Notes under the pieces: generated by a model
What the model was told of the DNA's origin: nothing
Seen by the model: only the letters and a program-made list of their open reading frames with translations
Database searches by the model: none
Program-made: the position numbers and the translations under genes
Shown here: positions 26,389 to 35,439 of the stretch, one piece after another
Numbering within the stretch: position 1 is the first letter of the stretch
Layout of the letters: each line of letters opens with the position of its first letter
Assembly (NCBI GenBank): GCA_029782215.1
Contig: JAKOVD010000032.1
Span: forward strand, 124,001-188,000
Reading direction: 5' to 3'
Length of the DNA stretch: 64,000 nucleotides
Origin: Chloroflexota bacterium
GTDB lineage: Bacteria > Chloroflexota > Anaerolineae > J102

Positions 26389-27337
26389 CCCCACCAGCGC
26401 TTTCTTTGATCACGTAGGTCGGCCGCTCGGAGCTGCGGTTGAATATGCGAGCCAGGTATTCGCCAAAGATGCCCAATGCGAACAACTGCGTGCCCGAAAA
26501 CAGCACGATGATAGAAGCCAAAAAGGGAAAGCCTGGAATGCTTCCCTCCCATAGATAACGACCGACCACATAGGCGAGCACCAACACGCCAAACAGGGTC
26601 ATGGCGAACCCGGCCAGGCTCGCCAAGCGCAGGGGCGTCGTGCTGAACCCGGTCAGAATGAGCATGGCGTGATTGACAAGCTTGGAGAAGTTGTAGTTCG
26701 AACGTCCTTCCCTGCGCGGCAGATGATTGACCGTCACGGACCCGAAATTCGTCGTTCCCCACGATAGGAGCACATCCAGCAGGACGTTTGGCGGCTGGGC
26801 GTTCTCGAAGGCTTTGCGCAGGTGGGTGCGGAAGGCACGAAAAGCGCTGATGTCGCGCACGTTGCGTGCGCCCATGGCGCTGGCGAGTGAGCGCTTGGTC
26901 AGCTTCGAAAACAGATTGCGCCACAGCGAATGGGGAAGCTCGCGCGGCGTTCCGTAGACAACGTCATAGCCCTCACCAAGCACTGCCAGCAGCGCCGGGA
27001 TCTCTTCCGGCGGATGCTGCAGGTCGTCGTCCATGGTGACGATAACCTCGTGCTTTGCCGCACGGACGCCACAGAGCAAGGCGTTGTGCTGGCCGTAGTT
27101 GCGCATAAGGTTGATCGCGTGTACAAACGGGTAGGTGGCGGCCATCTCTGTCACGACTTCCCACGAACGATCTGGGCTGCCGTCGTTGACGAGCACCACC
27201 TCATGGGGCACTCCCAGACGGGCAAGCACCGGCGCCAGACGTTCCAGGAGGGGAGGCACCGTCGCCTCACCGCGATAGACCGGGATCACGACCGACACCG
27301 AACCTACTACCGTTGTGTCTTCGCCCTGTTTATTCAT
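26369..27337 (-). CDS. GT2 polyprenol-phosphate glycosyltransferase (DPM1/ArnC/GtrB type)
   Basis: 322 residues from the ATG at 27337; an upstream in-frame codon lies inside the previous gene. The GT-A core has SVVIPVYRGE (14-23), VNDGSPDRSW (50-59) and TMDDDLQHPPE (101-111), the exact pattern of dolichol/undecaprenol-phosphate sugar synthases. Two C-terminal helices (about 228-255 and 265-290) anchor it in the membrane, as in ArnC and GtrB. The product, a polyprenyl-phosphate monosaccharide, would serve the GT-C-like proteins around it. It overlaps the upstream membrane-protein gene by 8 bases. Confidence 0.88.
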   Translation of the reverse strand: MNKQGEDTTVVGSVSVVIPVYRGEATVPPLLERLAPVLARLGVPHEVVLVNDGSPDRSWEVVTEMAATYPFVHAINLMRNYGQHNALLCGVRAAKHEVIVTMDDDLQHPPEEIPALLAVLGEGYDVVYGTPRELPHSLWRNLFSKLTKRSLASAMGARNVRDISAFRAFRTHLRKAFENAQPPNVLLDVLLSWGTTNFGSVTVNHLPRREGRSNYNFSKLVNHAMLILTGFSTTPLRLASLAGFAMTLFGVLVLAYVVGRYLWEGSIPGFPFLASIIVLFSGTQLFALGIFGEYLARIFNRSSERPTYVIKESAGGDDLPPA

Positions 27338-29348
27338 GCCACGACGGAAAATCCTTGAGAGCCGCGTCACCTTGCTGGGCCGCGGCGACCTGCGATTGGA
27401 AGTACGCCAGATCGGGTCTGGTGACGCGATAGAGCCTTAGGTCGGGGGTGGACGCCAGAAGCTCACCCATCCCCTCCGGACCCACACGATCGCTCGCAGC
27501 CAAAGTGATCACATAGTCGGGCGCCGCCGTGAGGGACCCCGGCCAGAAATTGCGGTATTCCAGGCTGTTGTCCACAACCAGGCCGCTCTGGAAATAGGTA
27601 TTAAAAGGACGCAGCACCTGCATGACGTAGTAGGCGAAGTGCCATGTGTCATCACGGGGCACATTGACAAGGACCAGACCCGATGGCAGATGCGCCAGGG
27701 CATTGGCGATCGCACCCAAGTCGTAGTCATGAGCCTGTTTGATGCTTCGCCCCTGACGAAACCGGTTGCCGGCAAGCGCATCATAGGGGAGCAACGCCCC
27801 CGCGACCACGGCCACCACCAACCATACGGACGTCAGCGCCAAGGCAGCGCGTGACCGCCCGGGACTCCAGGTAGAAGCCAACGCGCACACGCCGAACAGC
27901 AGGAACAGGAGAAGGTAAGGATAGCTGTAGGTAAAGGCCTTGCCAGCAGCCTGCGAGTTGCCGTCAAGATACATCCAGGCGAAGACAATGATCCCACCCA
28001 ACACCGTGCCGAACAGCACGCGCGGCTCCGGCTGCACCCACGTCTTCCAGCGGCGCACCAGACTCCACAAACCAGCGACCACCAGCAGCGTTCCGGCCAG
28101 CTTGAACAGCAGTGAGGCAAGACCACTACCGGCGACAGAACTGTCACCCAGGATTACATTCAACGGCAGCCCGATAAGGGCAGAAGGACCGTCGGCGAGG
28201 AGGATGCGGACGGCAGTGGGCACAACCCCGCGCTGGATGGCCAACACATCCTGGCTGACGAGCAGGCCCCGGAAATGGAAGAGGAACTGGCCGGTCACGA
28301 CGGCAATGAGCCCTGCCAGGAGGCCTGCCGCTGCGTACTTGGGGAGCCAAGCGCCCAAGTCACGGCGAGCGATGTGGAACACAGCCAATGCCGCCAGGCC
28401 AACCGCGAAGACGATGAGGACGGGATAGTAGACCATCACCAGGCCCGCGGCCGGCAGCGCCACCAACAGGATGGCAGGCCAACGCCAGCGACCTGTGTCA
28501 TGCTCGAGGTGCATCCAGGCGAGAACAAGCAGCGCCAAGATCGGGACCGTGCCAAGCTCATAGCTGGCATCCATTTCCACCACGAGCCGCGACCAGAAAC
28601 CGAGGGCGACCGCCGCGGCCGCCAGCATCGCCAGAGGTCGCCATAGACGCAGCACGCGGCCAATGGCCCCGATGGCTGGAAAGGCCGCTGCCAGGAGCAG
28701 CAAGTGGAAAGGATAGTAGAAACGGTACACCGGTGCAAAGGCCAACTCCGCCAACCAGGCGAGCGTGGTCATGTGGTTCACCGATGTGGGCCGGGCGATG
28801 AAACGGGCAGTGAACAGCGCCGTAGGCGCCGCCGCGGCGAGGGCGTTCAGGTTGGCGATGTTCGAGGCTTTGAAGGGAATGGCCCTCTCCAGGGCGCCCC
28901 AGTCGACGCTGCGTACGGTCTCGGCCAGGGACATGTAGAAGAAGGCGTCACTGGCATTGGAACGGAACGCCGCGTACTCGGCGGGGTTGAACACCAGAGG
29001 GCTGAGCAAAACCAGGCATGTCGCCAAGTACACAAGTGGCCAGACCCAAACCCTGCGCAGCGTCGCCCCAGCGGAGGAGGAAGGCCACCTTCGCCTGTGC
29101 GCCCAAACGAGAACCATGCTTATCGCCAGCAATAGCAGCGTGACCGGCCAAGCCCAGATCCGCACCGGCGCCACATAGACCACAAGTGGAAACCCGATGA
29201 TGTCCATGATCGCCAGCGCCAGCGCCGGCGCTGCCGCCAAGGCCAGCAGCCGGCCATGGTGGTGTGCATCCAGCAGCCACAACGCCGGTCCCAACCCAAT
29301 CCCAAAAAGGGCCAGGAGGCAGAGGAAGAAAACGAGGATCAGCATCAC
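27330..29348 (-). CDS. large polytopic membrane protein, GT-C-like
   Basis: 672 residues with about 13-14 hydrophobic helices distributed over most of the chain. After the third or fourth helix comes SNASDAFFYMSLAE (129-142), an Asp/Tyr-containing loop resembling that of GT-C glycosyltransferases and mannosyltransferase-like proteins. The last 110 residues are soluble (YRVTRPDLAYFQSQ). No firm family assignment is possible. The gene is directly upstream of, and overlaps, the polyprenol-phosphate GT2, fitting a role in using that lipid donor. Confidence 0.6.
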   Translation of the reverse strand: MMLILVFFLCLLALFGIGLGPALWLLDAHHHGRLLALAAAPALALAIMDIIGFPLVVYVAPVRIWAWPVTLLLLAISMVLVWAHRRRWPSSSAGATLRRVWVWPLVYLATCLVLLSPLVFNPAEYAAFRSNASDAFFYMSLAETVRSVDWGALERAIPFKASNIANLNALAAAAPTALFTARFIARPTSVNHMTTLAWLAELAFAPVYRFYYPFHLLLLAAAFPAIGAIGRVLRLWRPLAMLAAAAVALGFWSRLVVEMDASYELGTVPILALLVLAWMHLEHDTGRWRWPAILLVALPAAGLVMVYYPVLIVFAVGLAALAVFHIARRDLGAWLPKYAAAGLLAGLIAVVTGQFLFHFRGLLVSQDVLAIQRGVVPTAVRILLADGPSALIGLPLNVILGDSSVAGSGLASLLFKLAGTLLVVAGLWSLVRRWKTWVQPEPRVLFGTVLGGIIVFAWMYLDGNSQAAGKAFTYSYPYLLLFLLFGVCALASTWSPGRSRAALALTSVWLVVAVVAGALLPYDALAGNRFRQGRSIKQAHDYDLGAIANALAHLPSGLVLVNVPRDDTWHFAYYVMQVLRPFNTYFQSGLVVDNSLEYRNFWPGSLTAAPDYVITLAASDRVGPEGMGELLASTPDLRLYRVTRPDLAYFQSQVAAAQQGDAALKDFPSWHE

Positions 29349-29368
29349 GTACCCACCTCAGGCAAAAC

Positions 29369-29385
29369 CACCGCAGTACGCGGTG
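29369..29385 (-). terminator. short hairpin followed by TTTT, weak terminator candidate
   Basis: On the minus strand CACCGC and GCGGTG form a 6-bp stem with a 5-base loop, followed by GTTTTG. It lies in the 91-base gap between the transketolase gene and the next membrane-protein gene. The T run is only four bases, so any termination would be partial and might simply lower expression of the downstream genes. Confidence 0.35.
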
Positions 29386-29439
29386 CTTTGGTGGTCTGGT
29401 ATCGCCGCATCCCTAGACGACCGGCCCGTTCCAGATATT

Positions 29440-31443
29440 TCAAGAGGTCACTTCAAGCAGTCGAGCAGCGATGGATGCGCCATCGAGGCGATGGTGCCGT
29501 AGCGCCTCGGTCGGCGTGCCGCAGGCAGGATAGCCCTCAACCGCCAGCTTGTGCAGCCGCCGCCCTGCGAGGGCACCAAGATCGTTGAGGGCGGAAAGCA
29601 TTGAGTCCGCCAGCCCGCCTACGGGCGCATGATCCTCCAGGACATGGACAGAGGCATATGGCGCCACCAGGTCCCGCAGCCATGCGCCGTCGATGCGATT
29701 GAGCCAGGGCATGTTGACGACCTTCAGGCCGAAGCCCGACTCCGCCAGCTCCTCCGCCGCGGACAGGGCCTCATGAAGCATGACGGGCCCATAGGCGAAC
29801 AACAGCGCGTCGCGCCCGTGGGTGAGGGCGACGCCGCGCCCCACCTGGAGCCGATAGCCGTCAGGTAACCCGATCGAACGCGGTGATGGACCGATGGCAA
29901 GACGGATGGCGCAGCTCTCCGCAGCCTCATCCACGCAGTAGTCAACCACCATTTGGGTCTCGGCCGGATTGCAGGGCTGGAGAATGGTCATGTTGGGCAA
30001 GGCGCTCAACAGCGAGATATCGCGCAGGCTCTGGTGCGACTTGCCGGGGCCAGCGGGAATCAGTCCGGCATAGTGGCAGGCATAGATGATCTTGGTGCGC
30101 TCGGTGGCGTTATTATAGATCTGCTCGTTGGCGCGAGACGCCAGGAAGCTGGCGAACGAGTTGACGAAGGGCAGCAGGCCCATGCGCGCCAGCCCGTCGG
30201 CCATCGACACCATGTCCTGTTCGGCGATGCCGTTCTGGATGAATCGATCGGGATAGGCCAGCTCAAAGGCACGCACGCGACAGTCGGCGGCCAGGTCGGC
30301 ATCCAGCACCACCAGGTCGGGCCGTCGTTCCGCCGCTGCCAGGAGCGCCTTCCCATAGGCTTCGACGACGTACTCGCTCGCAGCCTTCATGGTCCCGCTT
30401 TGGGCCCCGCCCAAGGCCCCGCTTAGGGCGCCACGACTGACCGGCTCGCCCAGAGCGTTGCGGGCGACGGGCGCCTGCGGCTTGAGCTCGGGCTCGATCC
30501 GTTTTCGCTCGACCGGCGCTAAACCCAGGTCCTGCAGGCGCTTGTTGACCCGTTCCACGATCTCCCCGTAGCCGGCCTCGAAAGAGGCGTCGTCGGGTGC
30601 GCCTGCGTGCCAGCGGTAGAAGCCGCCCGTGCTCTGCAGTGCCTGTGGATGCTCCATGAAACTGACACCGCGCCCCTTGATGGTGTCGGCGATGACCACC
30701 TTGGGCCGGTCGGTGACGGCGGCAAGCCCCTTCAGGGTGCGCTCGAAAGCGTGCAGGTCATGCCCGGGACAGCGCGCCACATGCCAGCCAAAGGCGGTGA
30801 ACTTGTTTTCGAGATCACCGAGGTCGACGATCTCGCTGACCAACTTATCGGACTGGACCTTGTTGTGGTCGACGATCAGGGTCAGATTGGTCACTCCCTG
30901 TTTGACCGTACTCTGCAAGGCCTCGTAGTTCTGACCTTCCTGCAGCTCCCCATCGCCCAACAGGACAAAGACACGCCCGCCCAGACCGCGCAAGCGCTTG
31001 GCCCAGGCCATACCGCGCCCCTTGGAGATGCCCATGCCCAAGGAGCCGGAGTTCGCTTCGATGCCGGGCACGCCGATGTCGGGGTGGCCGTCGAGACCTC
31101 CCAGGCGCCGGAGCTTGAGCAGCTTCTCTTCGGTAATGATGCCGGCGGCATGGAGGACGGAGTAGAGTCCCGGCACATCATGGCCTTTGGAGGAAAAGTA
31201 GATGTCACGACCGGGGTCGCTGTGACCGACCGCCAACGTGTTCATCTCCTGGAAGTAAAGCCAGACCACGATGTCCATGGCACTGAAGCTCGATCCCAGG
31301 TGCCCGGAACCGGCATTCTTAACCGCGGCCAGGGTGTTAGCGCGGCACATATCGGCGATCAGTTCCAACCGCGTGTAGATGTCCAGCGGCGCCTTACGAA
31401 TGCGCTCAAATTCCGACTGCGGTATCAGGTAGATGTCAGCCAC
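29440..31443 (-). CDS. transketolase (single-chain)
   Basis: 667 residues covering all three transketolase domains. The thiamine-diphosphate site is GDGELQEGQ...N (163-171 and following), SGHLGSS (46-52) and SSKGHD are substrate contacts, and GIAEQD in the second half carries the catalytic Glu. The linker around residues 325-355 is Gly/Ala-rich, as if the usual split N- and C-terminal subunits had been joined. Transketolase makes sedoheptulose 7-phosphate, the substrate of the GmhA domain at 13365, so it may be a dedicated heptose supply enzyme; a ketose-transferring role in another sugar is the alternative. The start is GTG with AGGAG 12 bases upstream. Confidence 0.87.
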   Translation of the reverse strand: MADIYLIPQSEFERIRKAPLDIYTRLELIADMCRANTLAAVKNAGSGHLGSSFSAMDIVVWLYFQEMNTLAVGHSDPGRDIYFSSKGHDVPGLYSVLHAAGIITEEKLLKLRRLGGLDGHPDIGVPGIEANSGSLGMGISKGRGMAWAKRLRGLGGRVFVLLGDGELQEGQNYEALQSTVKQGVTNLTLIVDHNKVQSDKLVSEIVDLGDLENKFTAFGWHVARCPGHDLHAFERTLKGLAAVTDRPKVVIADTIKGRGVSFMEHPQALQSTGGFYRWHAGAPDDASFEAGYGEIVERVNKRLQDLGLAPVERKRIEPELKPQAPVARNALGEPVSRGALSGALGGAQSGTMKAASEYVVEAYGKALLAAAERRPDLVVLDADLAADCRVRAFELAYPDRFIQNGIAEQDMVSMADGLARMGLLPFVNSFASFLASRANEQIYNNATERTKIIYACHYAGLIPAGPGKSHQSLRDISLLSALPNMTILQPCNPAETQMVVDYCVDEAAESCAIRLAIGPSPRSIGLPDGYRLQVGRGVALTHGRDALLFAYGPVMLHEALSAAEELAESGFGLKVVNMPWLNRIDGAWLRDLVAPYASVHVLEDHAPVGGLADSMLSALNDLGALAGRRLHKLAVEGYPACGTPTEALRHHRLDGASIAARLLEVTS

Positions 31444-31497
31444 GAATGATAAAGGCTCCTGGAGAGGTAAGCGGCCGCGTGCGCAACCCGCGCCGTC

Positions 31498-33198
31498 CTA
31501 ATTAGCCCACAGCCTCGGAAGCCACGTGCGCCAGGGGAAACGCACAGGGGTAGGCGTCCACGTGGGAGAAGGCGCCGGCGAGGGCGTCGGGGTGGGTGTG
31601 GGCGTCAAGGTCGGCGTGGATGGGGACGTCAAGGTTGGCGTGGGTGTGGTCGTTGGGGTGTCCGTCGGCAAAGGCGTGGGGGTATCGGTAGGGGTGAACG
31701 TCGCCGCCGGTGTCTCTGTGGGGGTTTCCGTCGCAGTGGGCGTCGCAGTTTCTGTGGGGGTGGGCGTCGCCGTGTCGGTCGCGGTGGGCGTCGCCGTCGG
31801 TGTATCCGTCGGTGTGGGAGTAGGGGTGTCGGTGGACGCCGGCGTGACGGTATCGGTGGGGCTGGGCGTCACCGTGGGCGTGGGCGTGGGCAGGTCAAAG
31901 AAGAAGTCGCTTGTGTTGACCTGCGGCTTGGCCTGGAACCATTGGACGGTTGTGGCATCGATGACGTTGCCCGTCTGGCTGTTCACGCCAGCCCCCGCCA
32001 ATCCCGGCGGCGGGTCGGCCACGAGCTGGAAGTAGTCATAGTAGTACGACGGGATGATCAGAAAGTTATAGAAGCCGGACCCATCGCTTTGGCGGGTCAG
32101 AATCAGGGTTCCCGGCGGCTGCTGACCCTGGTTCCAGCCGTAAAGGTTCAACGAAACGTTGGTCGTGGGCTTGGACGTACTGCCCGGAGCACCCTGATAG
32201 GTATACCCGCGGAAACGCCAGGCCGGGGTGGGCGTCGCCGTGGGCGTCGGGGTGAAGGTAGGCGTGGGTGTGAAGGTGGGCGTGGGTGTGAACGTAGGGG
32301 TCGGCGTGTTGGTGGGCGTAGCCGTGGGGGTAGGCGTCGCCGCGCACAAGGTCTGCGCCCAACCCTTGAGCTGGGCATAGATGGCGTTAGTCGCGTTCGA
32401 CATCTTCTGATAGCCGCTGTCGTTGGGGTGGAGCCCATCGTAGAGATCGGTGTCCTTGTTCAGGTTGGCGTTGATCTCGGCGTAGCGCACCCTGCTCCCG
32501 TTCTGCTGCACCACCAGGGGAATTCGTTGGCTGTAGGCCGTGGCGATGGCGTTCTTGGCCGCCGCGTCGGTGCGCGGGTCGGACACGGGCGGCACCGAAC
32601 CGACGATCAGGCGCACATTGGGATAGCGATTCAGAATGTCTTTGATGAGGGTGTCCAGTAGGCCGGCCATGGTGTCGGCACTGACATTGGGGTACTGCGC
32701 CTCAATATTGGCCGTGCCCGCAATCAGGATGATGATGTCGGCATCCTTGCCCGGGAAGGTGGGATCGGACAGCAGGAAGGGGCTGAACTGCTGGATCATC
32801 ATGCCGCTGTACCCTTCGTGCAGGTAGGGTGCGCTTCCCCGCCGCCCCAGGTACTGGATAGGTACGTTCTCGGCCGTGGCCCTGTTGTACAGGAAGAAGC
32901 GATAGCCGGGACCTACAGCGCTGCCGGTCCCAGCCGTCACCGAATCACCCATCGCCAGCACCTTGGCCGGACAGGCAGCCGGAGCCATGCCTGACGGCAT
33001 TGAAACGCCTGGGCCTCCGGCCCTGGCAGCGGGCGTGGCCAGCACCTGCGCAAGAACGAGCGTCACGCTGACGAGAAGCAGGGCGCACAGGCCGAGCGCC
33101 AACCGCCGCGAATCGGTGGGCAGGGCGTAGGCCGAACGCCTGACTGGTGCACGCCCTCCCCGGGGCGAGTGAGGCAGCATTGGCTGTTTGGGGTTCAT
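31498..33198 (-). CDS. secreted SGNH/GDSL hydrolase with Pro/Thr-rich tail and terminal WLPRLW motif
   Basis: 566 residues from the ATG at 33198 (TTG at 33222 is weaker). In order: a signal/anchor helix (34-52); an SGNH domain (about 78-285) with GDS (S86), DGLH (D254, H257) and the block III segment GTANIE (161-166); a Pro/Thr linker (287-325); a roughly 110-residue beta-rich domain starting [10 protein letters not shown] (327-436); a long Pro/Thr repeat (437-555); and the ending [14 protein letters not shown] hydrolases of this kind are usually esterases that remove or transfer acetyl groups on surface glycans. Block III lacks the canonical Asn (GTAN, not GTND). A paralogue lies directly upstream. 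Confidence 0.82.
   Translation of the reverse strand: MNPKQPMLPHSPRGGRAPVRRSAYALPTDSRRLALGLCALLLVSVTLVLAQVLATPAARAGGPGVSMPSGMAPAACPAKVLAMGDSVTAGTGSAVGPGYRFFLYNRATAENVPIQYLGRRGSAPYLHEGYSGMMIQQFSPFLLSDPTFPGKDADIIILIAGTANIEAQYPNVSADTMAGLLDTLIKDILNRYPNVRLIVGSVPPVSDPRTDAAAKNAIATAYSQRIPLVVQQNGSRVRYAEINANLNKDTDLYDGLHPNDSGYQKMSNATNAIYAQLKGWAQTLCAATPTPTATPTNTPTPTFTPTPTFTPTPTFTPTPTATPTPAWRFRGYTYQGAPGSTSKPTTNVSLNLYGWNQGQQPPGTLILTRQSDGSGFYNFLIIPSYYYDYFQLVADPPPGLAGAGVNSQTGNVIDATTVQWFQAKPQVNTSDFFFDLPTPTPTVTPSPTDTVTPASTDTPTPTPTDTPTATPTATDTATPTPTETATPTATETPTETPAATFTPTDTPTPLPTDTPTTTPTPTLTSPSTPTLTPTPTPTPSPAPSPTWTPTPVRFPWRTWLPRLWAN
31534..31890 (-). repeat. Pro/Thr-coding low-complexity tandem repeat, C-terminal tail
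   Basis: A 357-base run of GTGGGCGTC-like units (plus strand view) encodes about 119 residues of TPT, TAT and TDT steps in the SGNH protein. The unit is 6-12 bases and imperfect, so length changes by slippage would keep the frame. It probably spans the cell wall or S-layer as an O-glycosylated stalk. Confidence 0.85.
32224..32340 (-). repeat. Pro/Thr-coding repeat between the SGNH and accessory domains
   Basis: About 39 residues of TPTFTPTP-type repeats, with a near-exact 24-base unit present about three times (coding TFTPTPTF steps). The paralogue at 33245 has no such linker at the equivalent position, so this insertion is recent or variable. Confidence 0.8.
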
Positions 33199-33244
33199 GT
33201 CGTGGTGTGCGATGGAGCTCAATGCGCCGCGGCGCCGCGCGGGC

Positions 33245-34645
33245 CTATTGGCGGACCAGTGGCAGCCAGACTGCCGACAAGGAAGGAGCCGATGTGGGTG
33301 TGGGTGTACTGGTTGCAGCCGGCGTAGCGCTTTCTGTCGCCGTCGGCGAGGCAGTCGGGGTATCTGTGGCAGCAGGCGTCGGTGTTGCCGTGTCGGTGGG
33401 GGCCGGCGAGGATGTGGGGGTGGCCGATGCCGTCGGCGATGACGTCGCCGTCGCTGTGGGCGTCAAGGTCGCCGTGGGCGTTGCCGTCGCTGTGGGCGTC
33501 AAGGTCGCCGTGGGCGTCGCCGTCGGCGTGGGGGTGGCGGCAGCGAAATTGAAGCGGTTCAAGTGCACTTCGGGCGCCGCCTTCTGCCAAAGGATGTCCC
33601 CTGAAGGCTGCACCTGGCCATCTTCCGACCAAACCCCGGAGACTGCCAGGCCTCCCGGCGCCACAGGCTGGAGGAGGAGATTGTCACGGTAATACTTCTT
33701 CGTGACAAAGAAGTTGAAGAACCCACCGGCATCGCTGGCGCGTGTGTCGATGAGCGTGCCCGGTGGCGTTTCGCCGGTGTTATACCCGTACAGGTTGAGG
33801 GTCACATTCCCCAAGGGCTTGGAGGTGTCGCCACCGGGGCCCTGATAGGTATAGCCACGGAAACGCCAGGCCTCGCACAGACTCTCGTTCAAGGACTGCA
33901 AATGGGGCAGGAAGGCCGTGGCGATCTTGCGATAACCGCTGTCGTTGGGATGCAGGCCGTCCGCCAGGTCGGTCGCCTTGTTGAGAGCGTAGTACACCTC
34001 GGCGTAGCGCACGCGGCTGCCCTTGCTACTGGCGATGCTCTTGACCTGCTGGCTGTAAGCGGCGGCAATGGCATTCTTGGCAGGCCCGTTCTCGCGGTAG
34101 TCGCCGACGGGCGGGATGGAGGCGAGCACGATGGTGGTATCGCCCCAGGTATTGAGGATCTTGTTAACCAGGAAGTTCAGCTCACCCGCCATCTGGCTGG
34201 CATTGACGGCCGGGTAGTTCGCCTCGATCTCGGCAGTCCCGATCATCAGCAGGATGACATCGGCGCGATTGGCAGCCATCGCCCCATCGATCACAAAATT
34301 GGTGATGGTCGGAATCGAGGAACCGCGCCATCCTTCGTGGTTGGGAGGCGGTGAGGTCAGGCGTCCCACGTACTGCAACTGCAGGCCGAGGGCGGTCGTC
34401 GAGTAGTTCAAATTGTAGCGGTAGCCCGGTCCCGTCTGGCTGCCGATGCCGAAGGTCGTGGAATCGCCGACGGCCATCACCTTGAAGGGGCAGGTCGCCG
34501 CGGGGGCAGCAGCCGCGACCTGAGGCTTGATCGGCAGGGGCTGGGCCGCCATGCCGCTTGGGAACGAAGACATGCCAAGCACCACGATCGTCACCAGGGT
34601 CAGCGCCGAGGTGACGACGGTGCGCAGCGGGAAACGTTTCAACAT
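33245..34645 (-). CDS. secreted SGNH/GDSL hydrolase with Pro/Thr-rich tail and terminal WLPLV motif
   Basis: 466 residues from the ATG at 34645, which shares one base with the upstream stop (TGATG) and has GGGAGG about 8 bases before it. In order: a signal peptide (about 8-34); an SGNH domain with GDS (S62), DGLHPND (D229, H232) and block III GTAEIE; the same [10 protein letters not shown] domain as its neighbour (259-370), joined directly without a linker; a Pro/Thr/Ala repeat (371-455); and the ending [10 protein letters not shown]. It sits between nucleotide-sugar genes and its paralogue, suggesting a surface-glycan esterase. The block III Asn of SGNH enzymes is missing here too. Confidence 0.83.
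   Translation of the reverse strand: MLKRFPLRTVVTSALTLVTIVVLGMSSFPSGMAAQPLPIKPQVAAAAPAATCPFKVMAVGDSTTFGIGSQTGPGYRYNLNYSTTALGLQLQYVGRLTSPPPNHEGWRGSSIPTITNFVIDGAMAANRADVILLMIGTAEIEANYPAVNASQMAGELNFLVNKILNTWGDTTIVLASIPPVGDYRENGPAKNAIAAAYSQQVKSIASSKGSRVRYAEVYYALNKATDLADGLHPNDSGYRKIATAFLPHLQSLNESLCEAWRFRGYTYQGPGGDTSKPLGNVTLNLYGYNTGETPPGTLIDTRASDAGGFFNFFVTKKYYRDNLLLQPVAPGGLAVSGVWSEDGQVQPSGDILWQKAAPEVHLNRFNFAAATPTPTATPTATLTPTATATPTATLTPTATATSSPTASATPTSSPAPTDTATPTPAATDTPTASPTATESATPAATSTPTPTSAPSLSAVWLPLVRQ
33270..33535 (-). repeat. Pro/Thr/Ala-coding tandem repeat, C-terminal tail
   Basis: About 88 residues of TPTATPT, TLTPTAT and TSSP steps, with a DNA unit of about 36 bases (coding for [12 protein letters not shown]) repeated nearly exactly twice around 33460-33540. 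It has the same design as the tail of the neighbouring SGNH gene but a different repeat unit. Confidence 0.8.
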
Positions 34646-35439
34646 CAAAGGGATCCTCCCATCGAGTCCACTGCTTGGTACGGCGGTCGTGTCACGACCG
34701 GCAGCCTGGCAGCGCCGGTGGCGACCAGGTGTTCGGCGTACCACCAGTCCTTTTCATCATTGACATCGACGCCCTCATGTCCTTCTGTCAAGAAAGGCGC
34801 CAGCACCTGTCCCGCGATCGTGCGCCCCTCAAAGACCACACGCGACCAGGCGATCTCGAGGCTGGCATTCTGGACAAACACTTCGGGCAGCGACTGGTAT
34901 TGGCTGCTGTGCCACGGCTGCGCCGAGGGGCCGAGGGGGAGCAGCGGTGTCATGCGCGCCCCGCGCACCACCCACATCTTGCCCGGATGCTGCTTGCACT
35001 TCTCCACCGCGCGCAGCGAATCGATCCCCACCTCACGGCCGAACTGCTTCCAGGCCCGCTGGATGGTCTCGGCCTGGCGAAAAGGGCTCGTCGGGCGAAG
35101 AATGCTGAAACACTCAAAGGGACGCCCCTCTGCGCGCAGGCGCTGGAGCGTGGATTCCACCCACTCGATGTCGGGCGACAGGTCGCCTGCGTAGGCCGGA
35201 GACCGCAAGAAAGGGACCTCGGCGCCATAGTAGCGGGCAATCTCGGCATACTGCTCCGAGTCCGTCGAGACGATGACGGCGTCGAAAACGCCGCTGGCCA
35301 GCGCAGCCGCGATCGTGTAGGCGAGCAACGGATGCCCCGCCAGGGGACGGATATTCTTGCCCACGACGCGCTTGGAGCCGGCGCGGGCGGGAATCAACGC
35401 CACGACGCCCGGTGCGTGACGCTCTTCCCCGCCTACCAT
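34645..35439 (-). CDS. neuA-like: CMP-nonulosonate cytidylyltransferase (NeuA-like)
   Basis: 264 residues from the ATG at 35439, chosen because GGAGGG lies 8 bases upstream; GTG at 35448 is too close to it. The N-terminal [20 protein letters not shown] is the CMP-sugar synthetase nucleotide loop. LRPTSPFR and the late [11 protein letters not shown] are conserved in NeuA/LegF/PseF. It activates a nine-carbon sugar acid with CTP. The sugar (Neu5Ac, KDN, legionaminic or another) cannot be fixed from the sequence. It is the last gene of a four-gene overlapping set. Confidence 0.88.
   Translation of the reverse strand: MVGGEERHAPGVVALIPARAGSKRVVGKNIRPLAGHPLLAYTIAAALASGVFDAVIVSTDSEQYAEIARYYGAEVPFLRSPAYAGDLSPDIEWVESTLQRLRAEGRPFECFSILRPTSPFRQAETIQRAWKQFGREVGIDSLRAVEKCKQHPGKMWVVRGARMTPLLPLGPSAQPWHSSQYQSLPEVFVQNASLEIAWSRVVFEGRTIAGQVLAPFLTEGHEGVDVNDEKDWWYAEHLVATGAARLPVVTRPPYQAVDSMGGSL

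Noticed and set aside
31534-33535. Regular tandem repeats resembling a CRISPR array
   Set aside because: The units are 6-36 bases without unique spacers and lie in frame inside genes, coding Pro/Thr stalks.
34646-34744. 33-residue N-terminal extension of the second SGNH protein
   Set aside because: It overlaps the end of neuA and lacks a ribosome-binding site. The ATG at 34645 with GGGAGG and TGATG coupling gives a proper signal peptide.
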